The notes under the pieces: model-generated
Database searches by the model: none
What the model was told of the DNA's origin: nothing
Seen by the model: only the letters and a program-made list of their open reading frames with translations
Part shown: piece by piece, positions 34,301 through 43,513 of the stretch
Numbering within the stretch: the first letter of the stretch is position 1
How the letters are laid out: each line of letters starts with the position of its first letter
Made by a program: the position numbers and the translations under genes
Source of the DNA: CAZQQN01 sp964595485
GTDB taxonomy: Bacteria > Bacteroidota > Bacteroidia > CAILMK01 > CAYYUA01
Length of the DNA: 44,879 bases
Reading direction: 5' to 3'
Assembly (NCBI GenBank): GCA_964595485.1
Contig: CAZQQN010000023.1
Location: 1-44,879, forward strand

Positions 34301-35326
34301 GGTAGTGATCCGTATTACGTGGACCTTGATAGTAGTTACCAGGAGCCTGGTATTGCGTCTTTAACGGATAATTACTGGGAAAGCGCGGACCTGTCACTCA
34401 GGATAGACGGTCAGGTATTCACAGGCGGACTTGACACCTTCACGTTGACGTACACGGTAACGGATGGATCGGGTAATAAGGAAGTAAAAGAGCGCACTGT
34501 AATAGTAAGGGACCAGGTATCGCCGAGAATAAGCAGTGAATTATCGGGCGGAGATACGGTAACGATTCCTGTAAGGACAGCTTTTGATATAAGCAATCGA
34601 GTTCAGGTAAGCGATAACAGTAGTACGAGTATCAGCCTTAATAAACAGGGCAGTTATTTCGGGATATTGGATAATGATGGCAAGGCCGAACACTTAGGCG
34701 TCTTTGAAGGCACCTGGACTTACAGTGATGGCAGTGGTAACAGTACTAAGCTGACGCTTTATGTACAGGTAATAGATAATCAATCGCCCACGATTGAGCT
34801 GAACGGCCCTGAACGGGTAAACATAGAACAATGGGATGAGACGGTTTACGCAAGTACGGACACAGGTTTAACGGTCACTGATAACCATATGGTAACCGAG
34901 AGAGCAGTAGATAGTTCGTCCACGTATTTCACCAAATACATAGAAGGAGGTAAACGCAGGGGCTTGTATGGTATTACGTATCGTGCAGAAGATTCTGCGG
35001 GTAATGTAGCCACCACAACGCGTGTTGTAGATGTAGGCACCAATAGCAGTGGACTTGTTGAAAGTGAAGACCATGGGCTATCGTTTGAAGTATATCCCAA
35101 TCCGACCAATGGAAAGTTCAGGATTGAGACAGGAGAAGGCGGTGAACCAGGAGGTCGTTTAGTGATTCTGAATTCGGTAGGTCAGCATATTAAGGAAGTA
35201 ACCAACGAAGTAACCCATGATCACACATACCGGGTAGATTTGAGTGATGCCTCAAGTGGTACTTATTTCATAAAATATCAGGGTAATCAAGGTGTAACCC
35301 TTGAAGAGGTTGTAATAACCCGTTAG
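31310..35326 (+). CDS. Giant T9SS-exported multidomain surface protein, gene 1
   Basis: This 1338-residue protein has a signal peptide (about 1-34, ending QNVSA). A unique head (35-200) follows, with a jelly-roll-like look (FKDPSFEQW, SASVWQDVSLNGVDTVKFDI). Then come a PKD-like domain (PTANFDAPDTAYVG), a second PKD (PVADFSASRNIID) and a CUB domain (ICSRNSTNYGFGRI, DHLRIYDGKNSNGKPL). Two more PKD-like domains, a GEVED domain (KVWIDIDGDNTFD to GEFEDYKLKV) and about five DUF5011/HYR-like Ig repeats follow. A type A T9SS sorting domain ends it (VYPNPTNGKFRIETG). It is probably anchored on the cell surface for adhesion or binding. The ATG at 31310 is preferred over a GTG at 31304. Residues about 277-1316 are the same as in the next gene. 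Confidence 0.92.
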   Translation: MQKCYKFNFGSKLGSLVGSVLLLIVFAFPQNVSAQFNPFKDPSFEQWTSPQSVSCDGGTYKKPNVWKYNDCSSEGSLTNKQGNQTDGSNWIGVSWTGNTGFGASASASVWQDVSLNGVDTVKFDIIGGGTPERSKFVVLVDGTQIKDCGHVNSGGYGKTCAVDVSGYSAKHKFQIKWKQRTGDNLGGSGIDNIIAVGPGPSKPTANFDAPDTAYVGTQLCVEDLSQYASQKQWYVDGLPKGSKSPLKFTPKSSGTITVSFAVSNKNGSDSIAKDIVIKKQSTPVADFSASRNIIDKSETIQLFDRSEGGATSWSWDITPFIFGNEYIYPSTGPTACLGQPNNDQAKNPEVTFIRSGLYDVCLVASNKFGKDTTCKQDYIRVREEYDICSRNSTNYGFGRIYDNGGVSNDYTNNTSCDFTINTCSRMVINIREFNLKSGDHLRIYDGKNSNGKPLWDTGKFGMDGFTGKLKDVPANVIAESGYAYIEFETDGSDVASGFNLTYLSQDKQFSEPKTAFEGPDTVCPGELVSYTNTSQNIFASYSWDTTGASGNTGTYSSSKDINVSFPYSGTWNLSLIAENCGGFDTLTKKVEVKKATTGPTAGFYADRFTPLVGETVSLFDTSSNCASYYKWEFSKGVNYLSGDANSVSPKVSFTESGCYEVTLHVGNSADTVSLKKTCYIKVQCKPGVTSLTSDIGISRVKLGSIDNQSSIGKSGYTNYYDEYSTNVQKGVQQKLEIMRNTSYNEMDLKVWIDIDGDNTFDEPAEVIANKQGGNYTQYQTTFTLPDTAATGDIRMRIGTNLGGLGNEPCATNTNGEFEDYKLKVTPDITGPAIQLQGKDTVMLGACNSLPLSTMDTGTYAVDNIDGRLDTVRRTVMVDSSSSGYDSIRYEIMDNQGNTGVKYRIVKVARDQVKPSGSIQGPDPAVTHVGEQYTDAGYSGVKDNCSGIAAVEAIDNVDTNELGVYTYGYIVRDEAGNELELEREVKVIDTTAPSFSLSGSDPYYVDLDSSYQEPGIASLTDNYWESADLSLRIDGQVFTGGLDTFTLTYTVTDGSGNKEVKERTVIVRDQVSPRISSELSGGDTVTIPVRTAFDISNRVQVSDNSSTSISLNKQGSYFGILDNDGKAEHLGVFEGTWTYSDGSGNSTKLTLYVQVIDNQSPTIELNGPERVNIEQWDETVYASTDTGLTVTDNHMVTERAVDSSSTYFTKYIEGGKRRGLYGITYRAEDSAGNVATTTRVVDVGTNSSGLVESEDHGLSFEVYPNPTNGKFRIETGEGGEPGGRLVILNSVGQHIKEVTNEVTHDHTYRVDLSDASSGTYFIKYQGNQGVTLEEVVITR
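32138..35259 (+). repeat. 3122-bp direct repeat, copy 1
   Basis: This segment of gene 1 recurs at 36143-39264 with an offset of 4005 bases. The encoded residues are identical, and every stretch I compared base by base is identical. It starts inside the shared codons for IKKQSTP and ends in DASSG. Both flanks differ between the copies. Confidence 0.95.
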
Positions 35327-35347
35327 GGTCCTATTGAACGAAATCAT

Positions 35348-35392
35348 TTCAGGGTTGGATGAAAATCATCCAATCCTGAACTTTTTATTTTT
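35348..35392 (+). terminator. Terminator of giant gene 1
   Basis: A 15-bp stem with one G-U pair (35348-35362 with 35366-35380) and a 3-base loop are followed by CTTTTTATTTTT. It lies 21 bases after the stop codon. The T-tail contains TATTTTTG (35386-35393), an exact TAnnTTTG match that might serve as the -7 box of the next gene. Confidence 0.88.
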
Positions 35393-35431
35393 GCAAATAG
35401 TTTAATCGTTAAAACGACAAAATGTAATTGT

Positions 35432-38400
35432 ATGAAACCACTTTACACGTTCAGCAGCAAGTATTTAAAGCATTTTTCCCTTCTTATTCTAGTGGGTATC
35501 ATGTTTTTGCCTTTTCACAGTAGCGGGCAAACCCTTAATGATACGGCCGAAAGTGCTGTTAAAAGTTATAGTGGCCAAGGAGGTACCAATAATCTTACCA
35601 TGAACCTTTCCGGTCCTTTTCGCAGCCCAAATGGTTCCGGAAAAGTAATATTTTATTTCAAGGGAGATTTAAATTCAGGTACCGAATGGATTGATTTAAT
35701 TGATGAAAATGGCAATAAATTGGGAAGGGCAGGTAGCAACCAGTGTCCTGGAAGTTTCAATTCAACAACATTTTCTGTCTCGCAAGCTACTTTAAGCAAA
35801 TGGTTTAATGACGGTAAGGTAACTTTTACTACTAATTCAGGAAGTGGGCTTGACCCAATATGTAGCAATTCTTCCTACGATGTTTATGTTGAACTCATTT
35901 ACCCCTATAAGCCAAAGCTGCCTACCGCCAATTTTTCATCACCTGATACGGGTTATGTTGGCACTAAGTTATGTTTAGATAACCTTTCCAGCAGGGATGT
36001 TAATCGGACCTGGTATGTCAATGGTGTTCCTCAGGGGAGCGGTAATGATTTTTCTTTTACCCCTGCAAAATCCGGATCCACCACCATATCCCTGGCTGTA
36101 TCCAATCCTAAAGGCAGTGACTCTATTGCGAAAACTGTCTACATCAAAAAGCAATCGACCCCTGTAGCGGATTTTTCTGCCAGTCGTAATATCATAGATA
36201 AGTCAGAGACGATCCAGTTATTTGATCGATCCGAGGGAGGAGCTACCTCGTGGAGTTGGGATATTACGCCATTTATTTTTGGTAATGAATACATTTATCC
36301 CTCTACCGGTCCAACAGCCTGCTTAGGGCAGCCTAATAATGATCAGGCCAAAAATCCGGAAGTAACGTTTATACGCAGTGGATTATATGATGTTTGTCTT
36401 GTAGCGAGTAACAAATTTGGTAAAGACACCACTTGTAAGCAGGATTATATCAGAGTCAGGGAAGAATACGACATCTGCAGCCGTAACAGCACGAACTATG
36501 GTTTTGGCCGGATATATGACAATGGTGGGGTGAGCAATGATTACACCAACAATACTTCGTGCGATTTCACGATTAACACCTGTAGTCGAATGGTCATCAA
36601 CATACGGGAATTTAACCTGAAGTCAGGAGATCACTTGCGGATATACGATGGTAAGAACAGCAATGGTAAACCCTTGTGGGATACGGGAAAATTTGGTATG
36701 GATGGTTTCACGGGTAAGCTAAAGGATGTACCGGCGAATGTCATAGCAGAGAGTGGTTATGCTTATATAGAGTTTGAGACGGATGGTAGTGATGTAGCGT
36801 CCGGTTTTAACCTCACGTACTTAAGCCAGGATAAGCAGTTCAGCGAGCCAAAGACAGCTTTTGAGGGTCCTGATACGGTATGCCCTGGAGAGCTGGTAAG
36901 TTATACGAATACGAGCCAGAACATATTTGCATCCTACAGCTGGGATACCACAGGTGCTTCAGGTAACACGGGCACTTATTCGAGTTCAAAGGATATAAAC
37001 GTATCCTTTCCCTATTCCGGGACGTGGAATTTATCCTTGATAGCTGAGAACTGTGGAGGATTTGACACGCTAACGAAAAAGGTAGAAGTAAAGAAAGCTA
37101 CGACAGGGCCAACTGCGGGATTTTATGCTGATCGATTCACGCCGTTGGTTGGTGAAACTGTTAGCCTGTTTGATACCTCGTCAAATTGTGCGAGCTATTA
37201 CAAGTGGGAATTCTCGAAGGGTGTTAATTACCTGTCGGGAGATGCGAACAGCGTATCGCCGAAAGTATCCTTCACCGAATCAGGTTGTTATGAAGTCACG
37301 CTACATGTAGGCAATTCGGCTGACACGGTAAGTTTAAAGAAGACTTGTTACATCAAAGTCCAGTGCAAGCCGGGTGTAACCTCATTGACGAGTGATATAG
37401 GCATAAGCCGAGTCAAGCTGGGCAGTATAGACAACCAGAGTTCAATAGGGAAGAGCGGATACACGAATTATTATGATGAGTATTCGACCAATGTTCAGAA
37501 GGGTGTTCAGCAGAAATTGGAGATAATGCGTAACACGTCTTACAATGAGATGGATCTGAAGGTATGGATAGACATAGACGGAGATAACACGTTTGATGAG
37601 CCGGCGGAAGTGATAGCGAACAAGCAGGGAGGAAATTACACGCAATATCAGACGACCTTCACGTTACCAGACACAGCAGCGACCGGAGACATACGCATGC
37701 GCATAGGGACGAATTTAGGTGGTTTAGGCAATGAACCATGTGCTACGAACACGAATGGTGAGTTTGAGGATTACAAGCTAAAGGTCACGCCGGACATAAC
37801 GGGTCCTGCCATTCAATTACAGGGTAAAGATACGGTTATGCTGGGAGCTTGTAACAGTTTACCGTTAAGCACGATGGACACGGGAACGTACGCTGTAGAC
37901 AACATAGACGGTCGTTTAGACACGGTAAGGCGGACTGTTATGGTAGATTCCTCGAGCAGTGGTTATGACTCGATTCGTTATGAGATCATGGACAATCAGG
38001 GTAACACTGGTGTCAAGTATCGCATTGTAAAAGTAGCACGGGATCAGGTTAAGCCGAGCGGAAGTATACAGGGCCCCGATCCTGCAGTCACGCATGTAGG
38101 CGAACAATACACAGATGCCGGTTATAGTGGAGTAAAGGATAATTGCTCCGGGATAGCAGCTGTAGAGGCGATAGATAATGTAGACACGAATGAGCTTGGA
38201 GTTTACACGTATGGCTATATTGTAAGAGACGAGGCAGGCAATGAGCTAGAGCTAGAGCGGGAAGTTAAGGTAATAGACACGACCGCACCGTCCTTCAGTT
38301 TATCGGGTAGTGATCCGTATTACGTGGACCTTGATAGTAGTTACCAGGAGCCTGGTATTGCGTCTTTAACGGATAATTACTGGGAAAGCGCGGACCTGTC

Positions 38401-39331
38401 ACTCAGGATAGACGGTCAGGTATTCACAGGCGGACTTGACACCTTCACGTTGACGTACACGGTAACGGATGGATCGGGTAATAAGGAAGTAAAAGAGCGC
38501 ACTGTAATAGTAAGGGACCAGGTATCGCCGAGAATAAGCAGTGAATTATCGGGCGGAGATACGGTAACGATTCCTGTAAGGACAGCTTTTGATATAAGCA
38601 ATCGAGTTCAGGTAAGCGATAACAGTAGTACGAGTATCAGCCTTAATAAACAGGGCAGTTATTTCGGGATATTGGATAATGATGGCAAGGCCGAACACTT
38701 AGGCGTCTTTGAAGGCACCTGGACTTACAGTGATGGCAGTGGTAACAGTACTAAGCTGACGCTTTATGTACAGGTAATAGATAATCAATCGCCCACGATT
38801 GAGCTGAACGGCCCTGAACGGGTAAACATAGAACAATGGGATGAGACGGTTTACGCAAGTACGGACACAGGTTTAACGGTCACTGATAACCATATGGTAA
38901 CCGAGAGAGCAGTAGATAGTTCGTCCACGTATTTCACCAAATACATAGAAGGAGGTAAACGCAGGGGCTTGTATGGTATTACGTATCGTGCAGAAGATTC
39001 TGCGGGTAATGTAGCCACCACAACGCGTGTTGTAGATGTAGGCACCAATAGCAGTGGACTTGTTGAAAGTGAAGACCATGGGCTATCGTTTGAAGTATAT
39101 CCCAATCCGACCAATGGAAAGTTCAGGATTGAGACAGGAGAAGGCGGTGAACCAGGAGGTCGTTTAGTGATTCTGAATTCGGTAGGTCAGCATATTAAGG
39201 AAGTAACCAACGAAGTAACCCATGATCACACATACCGGGTAGATTTGAGTGATGCCTCAAGTGGCACCTATTTCATTAAGTACATGAATGAGGGTATTGT
39301 TAATGTTGAAAAGGTTATGATCAATAAGTAA
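35432..39331 (+). CDS. Giant T9SS-exported multidomain surface protein, gene 2
   Basis: This 1299-residue paralog has a signal peptide (1-33, ending HSSGQ). Its head of about 130 residues (TAESAVKSYSGQGGTNNLTM, KVIFYFKGDLNSG) is different from that of gene 1. A PKD-like domain (PTANFSSPDTGYVG) is related to the one in gene 1 but diverged. From residue 238 to 1278 it is identical to gene 1: PKD, CUB, PKD, PKD, GEVED and DUF5011-like repeats into the type A sorting domain. The last 22 residues differ again (TYFIKYMNEGIVNVEKV versus TYFIKYQGNQGVTLEEV). The head contains a Cys pair. It has its own downstream hairpin, so it is probably monocistronic. Confidence 0.92.
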   Translation: MKPLYTFSSKYLKHFSLLILVGIMFLPFHSSGQTLNDTAESAVKSYSGQGGTNNLTMNLSGPFRSPNGSGKVIFYFKGDLNSGTEWIDLIDENGNKLGRAGSNQCPGSFNSTTFSVSQATLSKWFNDGKVTFTTNSGSGLDPICSNSSYDVYVELIYPYKPKLPTANFSSPDTGYVGTKLCLDNLSSRDVNRTWYVNGVPQGSGNDFSFTPAKSGSTTISLAVSNPKGSDSIAKTVYIKKQSTPVADFSASRNIIDKSETIQLFDRSEGGATSWSWDITPFIFGNEYIYPSTGPTACLGQPNNDQAKNPEVTFIRSGLYDVCLVASNKFGKDTTCKQDYIRVREEYDICSRNSTNYGFGRIYDNGGVSNDYTNNTSCDFTINTCSRMVINIREFNLKSGDHLRIYDGKNSNGKPLWDTGKFGMDGFTGKLKDVPANVIAESGYAYIEFETDGSDVASGFNLTYLSQDKQFSEPKTAFEGPDTVCPGELVSYTNTSQNIFASYSWDTTGASGNTGTYSSSKDINVSFPYSGTWNLSLIAENCGGFDTLTKKVEVKKATTGPTAGFYADRFTPLVGETVSLFDTSSNCASYYKWEFSKGVNYLSGDANSVSPKVSFTESGCYEVTLHVGNSADTVSLKKTCYIKVQCKPGVTSLTSDIGISRVKLGSIDNQSSIGKSGYTNYYDEYSTNVQKGVQQKLEIMRNTSYNEMDLKVWIDIDGDNTFDEPAEVIANKQGGNYTQYQTTFTLPDTAATGDIRMRIGTNLGGLGNEPCATNTNGEFEDYKLKVTPDITGPAIQLQGKDTVMLGACNSLPLSTMDTGTYAVDNIDGRLDTVRRTVMVDSSSSGYDSIRYEIMDNQGNTGVKYRIVKVARDQVKPSGSIQGPDPAVTHVGEQYTDAGYSGVKDNCSGIAAVEAIDNVDTNELGVYTYGYIVRDEAGNELELEREVKVIDTTAPSFSLSGSDPYYVDLDSSYQEPGIASLTDNYWESADLSLRIDGQVFTGGLDTFTLTYTVTDGSGNKEVKERTVIVRDQVSPRISSELSGGDTVTIPVRTAFDISNRVQVSDNSSTSISLNKQGSYFGILDNDGKAEHLGVFEGTWTYSDGSGNSTKLTLYVQVIDNQSPTIELNGPERVNIEQWDETVYASTDTGLTVTDNHMVTERAVDSSSTYFTKYIEGGKRRGLYGITYRAEDSAGNVATTTRVVDVGTNSSGLVESEDHGLSFEVYPNPTNGKFRIETGEGGEPGGRLVILNSVGQHIKEVTNEVTHDHTYRVDLSDASSGTYFIKYMNEGIVNVEKVMINK
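36143..39264 (+). repeat. 3122-bp direct repeat, copy 2
   Basis: Second copy of the segment at 32138-35259, in the same orientation and the same reading frame of the paralogous gene. Synonymous sites are also identical wherever compared. Confidence 0.95.
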
Positions 39332-39339
39332 AAAATAGT

Positions 39340-39368
39340 AGCCAGTTCTGATTTGTTCAGGACTGGCT
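39340..39368 (+). terminator. Hairpin after giant gene 2
   Basis: A 12-bp stem with one G-U pair (39340-39351 with 39357-39368) and a 5-base loop lies eight bases after the stop codon. The T-tail is weak (TCTC). Confidence 0.6.
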
Positions 39369-39387
39369 TCTCAAGTATTGTAAATAG

Positions 39388-39414
39388 AAGCTTTGACAAA
39401 ACGAAACAAAGCTT
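39388..39414. repeat. Inverted repeat upstream of giant gene 3
   Basis: AAGCTTTG (39388-39395) and CAAAGCTT (39407-39414) form a perfect 8-bp inverted repeat with an 11-base spacer, 93 bases before the ATG at 39508. It may be an operator; the spacing of about two helical turns fits a dimeric regulator. Confidence 0.4.
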
Positions 39415-39507
39415 TTGTTGTAAGTTGTTAAAGAGATGGTTTAGTAGTTTGGTTTTTTTTAACCATTTCTTTATAATTGAATTGTTAAATAGTTAAAATA
39501 ACCTCTT

Positions 39508-42500
39508 ATGAGTAAGAAATTTTACACGGGAATTATGAAACGCTTATCTTTATTGAGATTTTGTGCAGTTAGCCTTGTGGGGTTAATAGGTTTTACGACA
39601 CTTGCTACGGGTCAAACAACAAATGTTTCCCCTTACTGTGCTGCTTCCGAGGCAGATGATTGTAGTAACTTCGATGATGCCATTGAGCTATTCGAATTTG
39701 GTTCTTTTTCCCATAATTCGGGTGGATGTAACAATGATGGCGACGTTACCTATTTTAACAACCTAAATCCCATTTCTGTTAAGCAGGGAGATTCTTACAA
39801 TGTAAAAATTGATCTTGATCCTAGTGCAAGTAGATGCGGGGCAGCGATCTGGATGGATTTAAACCAGGATGGGAATTTCAGCTCGGGTGAATTACTTAAA
39901 ACATCCTCAGGTACGAGTACATCGCATAATTGGAATATTGAAATACCATGTTCTGCAAAAGGGGGCGTAACCCGCATGCGGGTTATGGTTTCATATTCTC
40001 AAACAATTAGCGCAAGCGATTATTGTCGGGTGCCTGCATTATCTGCATGGGGTGAAATTGAAGACTACGATGTTAATGTGAATACCGTTAGTGGTGATCC
40101 TTCCTTTGCGATTAAGAAACCCTCCACCATTTATGAAAATAGTCCGACTACAATTTCCGGAAAAGCTTCTCCAAACAAGTTTCAATCAGCGACCAATTTT
40201 TCATGGCTTGTTAATGATGTTCCGGTTTCTAATAACGAGTCCTTTACCAATTCCTTTTCCGATGGTGATGCTATAGAACTCAGGACCGAGGTTCCATGTA
40301 TTGAAAAAGATACGCTTTATGATACCGTCAGTACTGTTACCCCAAGCAATCCTACGGAAGCATTTTTTATCGCATCCAAAAATATTCTGGATATAGGCGA
40401 AAGAACAGTATTGAAAGACCAATCAACCAACGGTCCTACTTCATTTGAATGGGAAATTTCACCTAAGACGGGTGGTTATACTTTTATACCCCCAAGTAGC
40501 CAATTTTCTAAAAATGGGGAAGTGTTTTTCTCAACGCAACCCGGTATATATGATGTTTGTTTGTATGCGGGGAATAGCTTGAATACAACGCCCGATACTA
40601 ATTGTAAAAAAGATTACCTTCGTGTTAAGGATGTTCAGGATATTTGCGCCAGAAAAGGACGCACGGATTCAATCGGGTTTATTGAGGATGGCGCTGATCC
40701 TAAGTATCCTGCGAATGCCAGCTGCTCCTTCTTAATCAATCCATGTGCCCAGGAGATCAATTTAACATTAGATGAACTGGACTTAAAGAAAGGAAGTGGT
40801 TTCCTTCGTATTTATGACGGAAAAAGTGCACAGGGTAAGCCTTTGTGGGACGAAAATGCCTACAGTTCAAGGGGGCTCACCGGAGATAAATCTAATCCCA
40901 ATTTTCAGGAAACTTTCACTGCTAAATCAGGAGCTGTTTTTGTTCAATTTGTATCCGGTTCCAACCCAAAAGGCAGCGGTTTTAGCTTAGGCTATAATGG
41001 AAAGACCAATACGCTACCTGAACTTAAGCCATCAATTAAGGGCGATACCGCAACTTGTTTAGGTGAAAAGGTGACTTTTAATGCTGAATCCAATGTTATC
41101 AACCCTTCCTATGAATGGTATTTCAACGACTTACCCGCTAATAATTCACCTTTAACCACTGACGATTCGGTTACTGTATCGATAGATAACAGTTCTATGG
41201 ATACTATTCACTTGGTTACCTCTAATTGTGGAAAGCAAGATACCAGCAAGCGGATAATTACTCCCCAGGTATCGAATCAAAAACCCAATGTTAAATTTAC
41301 CGCTGATCGCGTTCTTTTACAGGTTGGTGAATCAGTAACATTGGAAGAGATGACCGATGCCTGTATCAAAAACAGGAAATGGACACTCTCGCCCAATACT
41401 TATCAATTTGTTAACGGTACCGATGAAACCAGTAAAAACCCGGAAATAGAATTTACCGATAATGGGGTATACAATGTTACCTTAACGGATACTACCAACG
41501 CTAACGCTGTAGGTAAAACCACCAAAAATACATACATTACTGTTCGCGAATATTGTGACCCGAATGTGTCCAACCTGAATACCGATATCGGCATAAGCCG
41601 GGTTAAATTAGGTAAGCTGGACAACAGGTCTTCAATAGGACAGAGTGGTTATACCTCTTACTTAAAGTCAGCCGCAACACCTGAGTTAGCGAAGGGTGGC
41701 ACCTACGACTTAACCATTGAGCGTCAGACCAATGCTAACAAGGTGCACTACAAGGTTTGGGTTGACCTGAACCGGGATGCCAAGTTTCAATCCAATGAGG
41801 TTGTGGCCAACAATAAGGGCTTAGCGGGCACTGTATTAAATACCCATTTATCTATTCCAAGTACTGCCTCAACAGGGAATTACAGGATGCGTGTTGCAGC
41901 CAACCTGGATAGGTTATCCCAAAATCCCTGTGGGCCCAATCAATATGGTGAATTTGAAGATTACTTAGTGAAAGTGGTCAACGATACTGAAGGACCCAAA
42001 ATCATGCTTTCGCGGGGTGACACGGTTGATCTAAAACCTTGTGGCTCTCCGCAAAAGGTTTTTAACCAATCCTATGCCATGGACGTAGTAGATGGTAAGT
42101 TGAATGACCTCAATGTTACGGGAAGTGTTGACTCTTCCTCCGCCGGTGTCTACAACGTTTCCTACAGTGTTACCGATAACAATGGTAACCAAAGTGTAAA
42201 ACAACAAACCTTTATGGTAAGGGCCGACCAGAAAGCGCCTGGTTTTACGCTTAATGGGGAGGATACCGTAGTATTGGGAGTTAATACCCAGTATTCAGAC
42301 CCCGGTGTAAATGGTTTGATGGATAATTGTTCAGGTATTAGCAACTTCACTGTTGATAGTAGTCAGCTGGATAAGTTTAACCTTGGGCTTTATCCTGTTA
42401 ATTATACCGCAAAGGATAATGCTGGTAATGAAGCAACTAAAACAAGGCACGTAAAAGTTGTTGATACCTCTGGCCCACGCTTTTCACTTAATGGCCAGCA

Positions 42501-43500
42501 AACCGTAACAGTCAATGTTAACAATCAATACAATGATCCGGGGGTTTCCAACTTGACTGACAATTACTACAGCAATAGTGAGCTTAATTTTAATGTGAAT
42601 GGTAGTGTAAATCCTTTTGAGATTGGCAATTATGAAATTGTTTACCGGGCTGAAGATCCCTCTGGAAACGTAACCAAATTAAAACGTATGGTGAAAGTCA
42701 GAGATACTTCTGCTCCTGTCATTAGTACGGAATACAGTGATACCATCGTTTTTGATGTTGGTAATGTTTTGAATTTCCGGTCTAATATTTCCGCAACCGA
42801 TAATTACACAGAGCCCACCATTGTAGAAACTTCCGGGGATTTCTTGCTGAACTTCCCCTCAAGGAAGGCTTCTCAATTAGGCGAATATGATTTGAAAGTG
42901 GTTTATGCCGATAGTAGTGGTAACCGGAATTCAATTCAATTTACTGTTTCAGTGGTAGATCGCGTTGCTCCTGAATTATCCTTGGAAGGGCCTGGCGTCA
43001 TTAATCTCGAGCGCTGGAATAGAACGCAATATGAATCTGCCAATACCATTAAGATTGAAGATAACTATTACCCAGCTTTCCAAGTTGATGTGGATACTAC
43101 CGGCAGCTACTTTACCGATTATATCGACAATAATAAGCCTAGCGGCTTCTTCCAGATTGTTTACCGTGCCGAGGACCCATCTGGTAATTCAACTGAAATA
43201 ACAAGGGATGTTAGGGTTAGGTCCACATCCGGTATGCAAGCCAGTGGTAGCGGAATAAACATTGATGTTTATCCTAATCCTACACAAGGAGAATTGCGCA
43301 TTCAATTAAATAATCCTGACAGCGAAAATGGTAAGTTAAGCATCAGGAATTCAATGGGTAAACAAGTGAAACTGATAGATGAAGGGAAAGTTAATGGTAG
43401 CTACCAGGTTGACCTGGAAGACGCAAGCGCAGGTGTTTATTTCGTTCGTTACCAAAGCAATGACAAGGTTAGTGTGGAACGGATAGTTGTATCTGAATAA
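39508..43500 (+). CDS. Giant T9SS-exported multidomain surface protein, gene 3
   Basis: This 1330-residue paralog has a signal peptide (1-35, ending TLATGQ). Its head is a GEVED domain (GAAIWMDLNQDGNFSSGELL to WGEIEDYDVNV). A PKD-like domain, a PKD (AFFIASKNILDIGE), a CUB domain (GSGFLRIYDGKSAQGKPLWD), two PKD-like domains and a second GEVED domain (KVWVDLNRDAKFQSNEVV to GEFEDYLVKV) follow. Five DUF5011-like Ig repeats (such as YSDPGVNGLMDNCSGI) and a type A sorting domain (VYPNPTQGELRIQLN) complete it. The order of parts matches genes 1 and 2, but the sequence is clearly diverged and takes no part in the 3.1-kb identity. Its codon use is ordinary for the window. Confidence 0.92.
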   Translation: MSKKFYTGIMKRLSLLRFCAVSLVGLIGFTTLATGQTTNVSPYCAASEADDCSNFDDAIELFEFGSFSHNSGGCNNDGDVTYFNNLNPISVKQGDSYNVKIDLDPSASRCGAAIWMDLNQDGNFSSGELLKTSSGTSTSHNWNIEIPCSAKGGVTRMRVMVSYSQTISASDYCRVPALSAWGEIEDYDVNVNTVSGDPSFAIKKPSTIYENSPTTISGKASPNKFQSATNFSWLVNDVPVSNNESFTNSFSDGDAIELRTEVPCIEKDTLYDTVSTVTPSNPTEAFFIASKNILDIGERTVLKDQSTNGPTSFEWEISPKTGGYTFIPPSSQFSKNGEVFFSTQPGIYDVCLYAGNSLNTTPDTNCKKDYLRVKDVQDICARKGRTDSIGFIEDGADPKYPANASCSFLINPCAQEINLTLDELDLKKGSGFLRIYDGKSAQGKPLWDENAYSSRGLTGDKSNPNFQETFTAKSGAVFVQFVSGSNPKGSGFSLGYNGKTNTLPELKPSIKGDTATCLGEKVTFNAESNVINPSYEWYFNDLPANNSPLTTDDSVTVSIDNSSMDTIHLVTSNCGKQDTSKRIITPQVSNQKPNVKFTADRVLLQVGESVTLEEMTDACIKNRKWTLSPNTYQFVNGTDETSKNPEIEFTDNGVYNVTLTDTTNANAVGKTTKNTYITVREYCDPNVSNLNTDIGISRVKLGKLDNRSSIGQSGYTSYLKSAATPELAKGGTYDLTIERQTNANKVHYKVWVDLNRDAKFQSNEVVANNKGLAGTVLNTHLSIPSTASTGNYRMRVAANLDRLSQNPCGPNQYGEFEDYLVKVVNDTEGPKIMLSRGDTVDLKPCGSPQKVFNQSYAMDVVDGKLNDLNVTGSVDSSSAGVYNVSYSVTDNNGNQSVKQQTFMVRADQKAPGFTLNGEDTVVLGVNTQYSDPGVNGLMDNCSGISNFTVDSSQLDKFNLGLYPVNYTAKDNAGNEATKTRHVKVVDTSGPRFSLNGQQTVTVNVNNQYNDPGVSNLTDNYYSNSELNFNVNGSVNPFEIGNYEIVYRAEDPSGNVTKLKRMVKVRDTSAPVISTEYSDTIVFDVGNVLNFRSNISATDNYTEPTIVETSGDFLLNFPSRKASQLGEYDLKVVYADSSGNRNSIQFTVSVVDRVAPELSLEGPGVINLERWNRTQYESANTIKIEDNYYPAFQVDVDTTGSYFTDYIDNNKPSGFFQIVYRAEDPSGNSTEITRDVRVRSTSGMQASGSGINIDVYPNPTQGELRIQLNNPDSENGKLSIRNSMGKQVKLIDEGKVNGSYQVDLEDASAGVYFVRYQSNDKVSVERIVVSE

Positions 43501-43513
43501 ATAAAAACTTAAA

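Noticed and set aside
31310..39331. The giant-protein repeats as a transposon or composite mobile element
   Set aside because: No transposase, no terminal inverted repeats and no target duplication; the repeat edges fall inside homologous codons, which fits conversion between paralogs.
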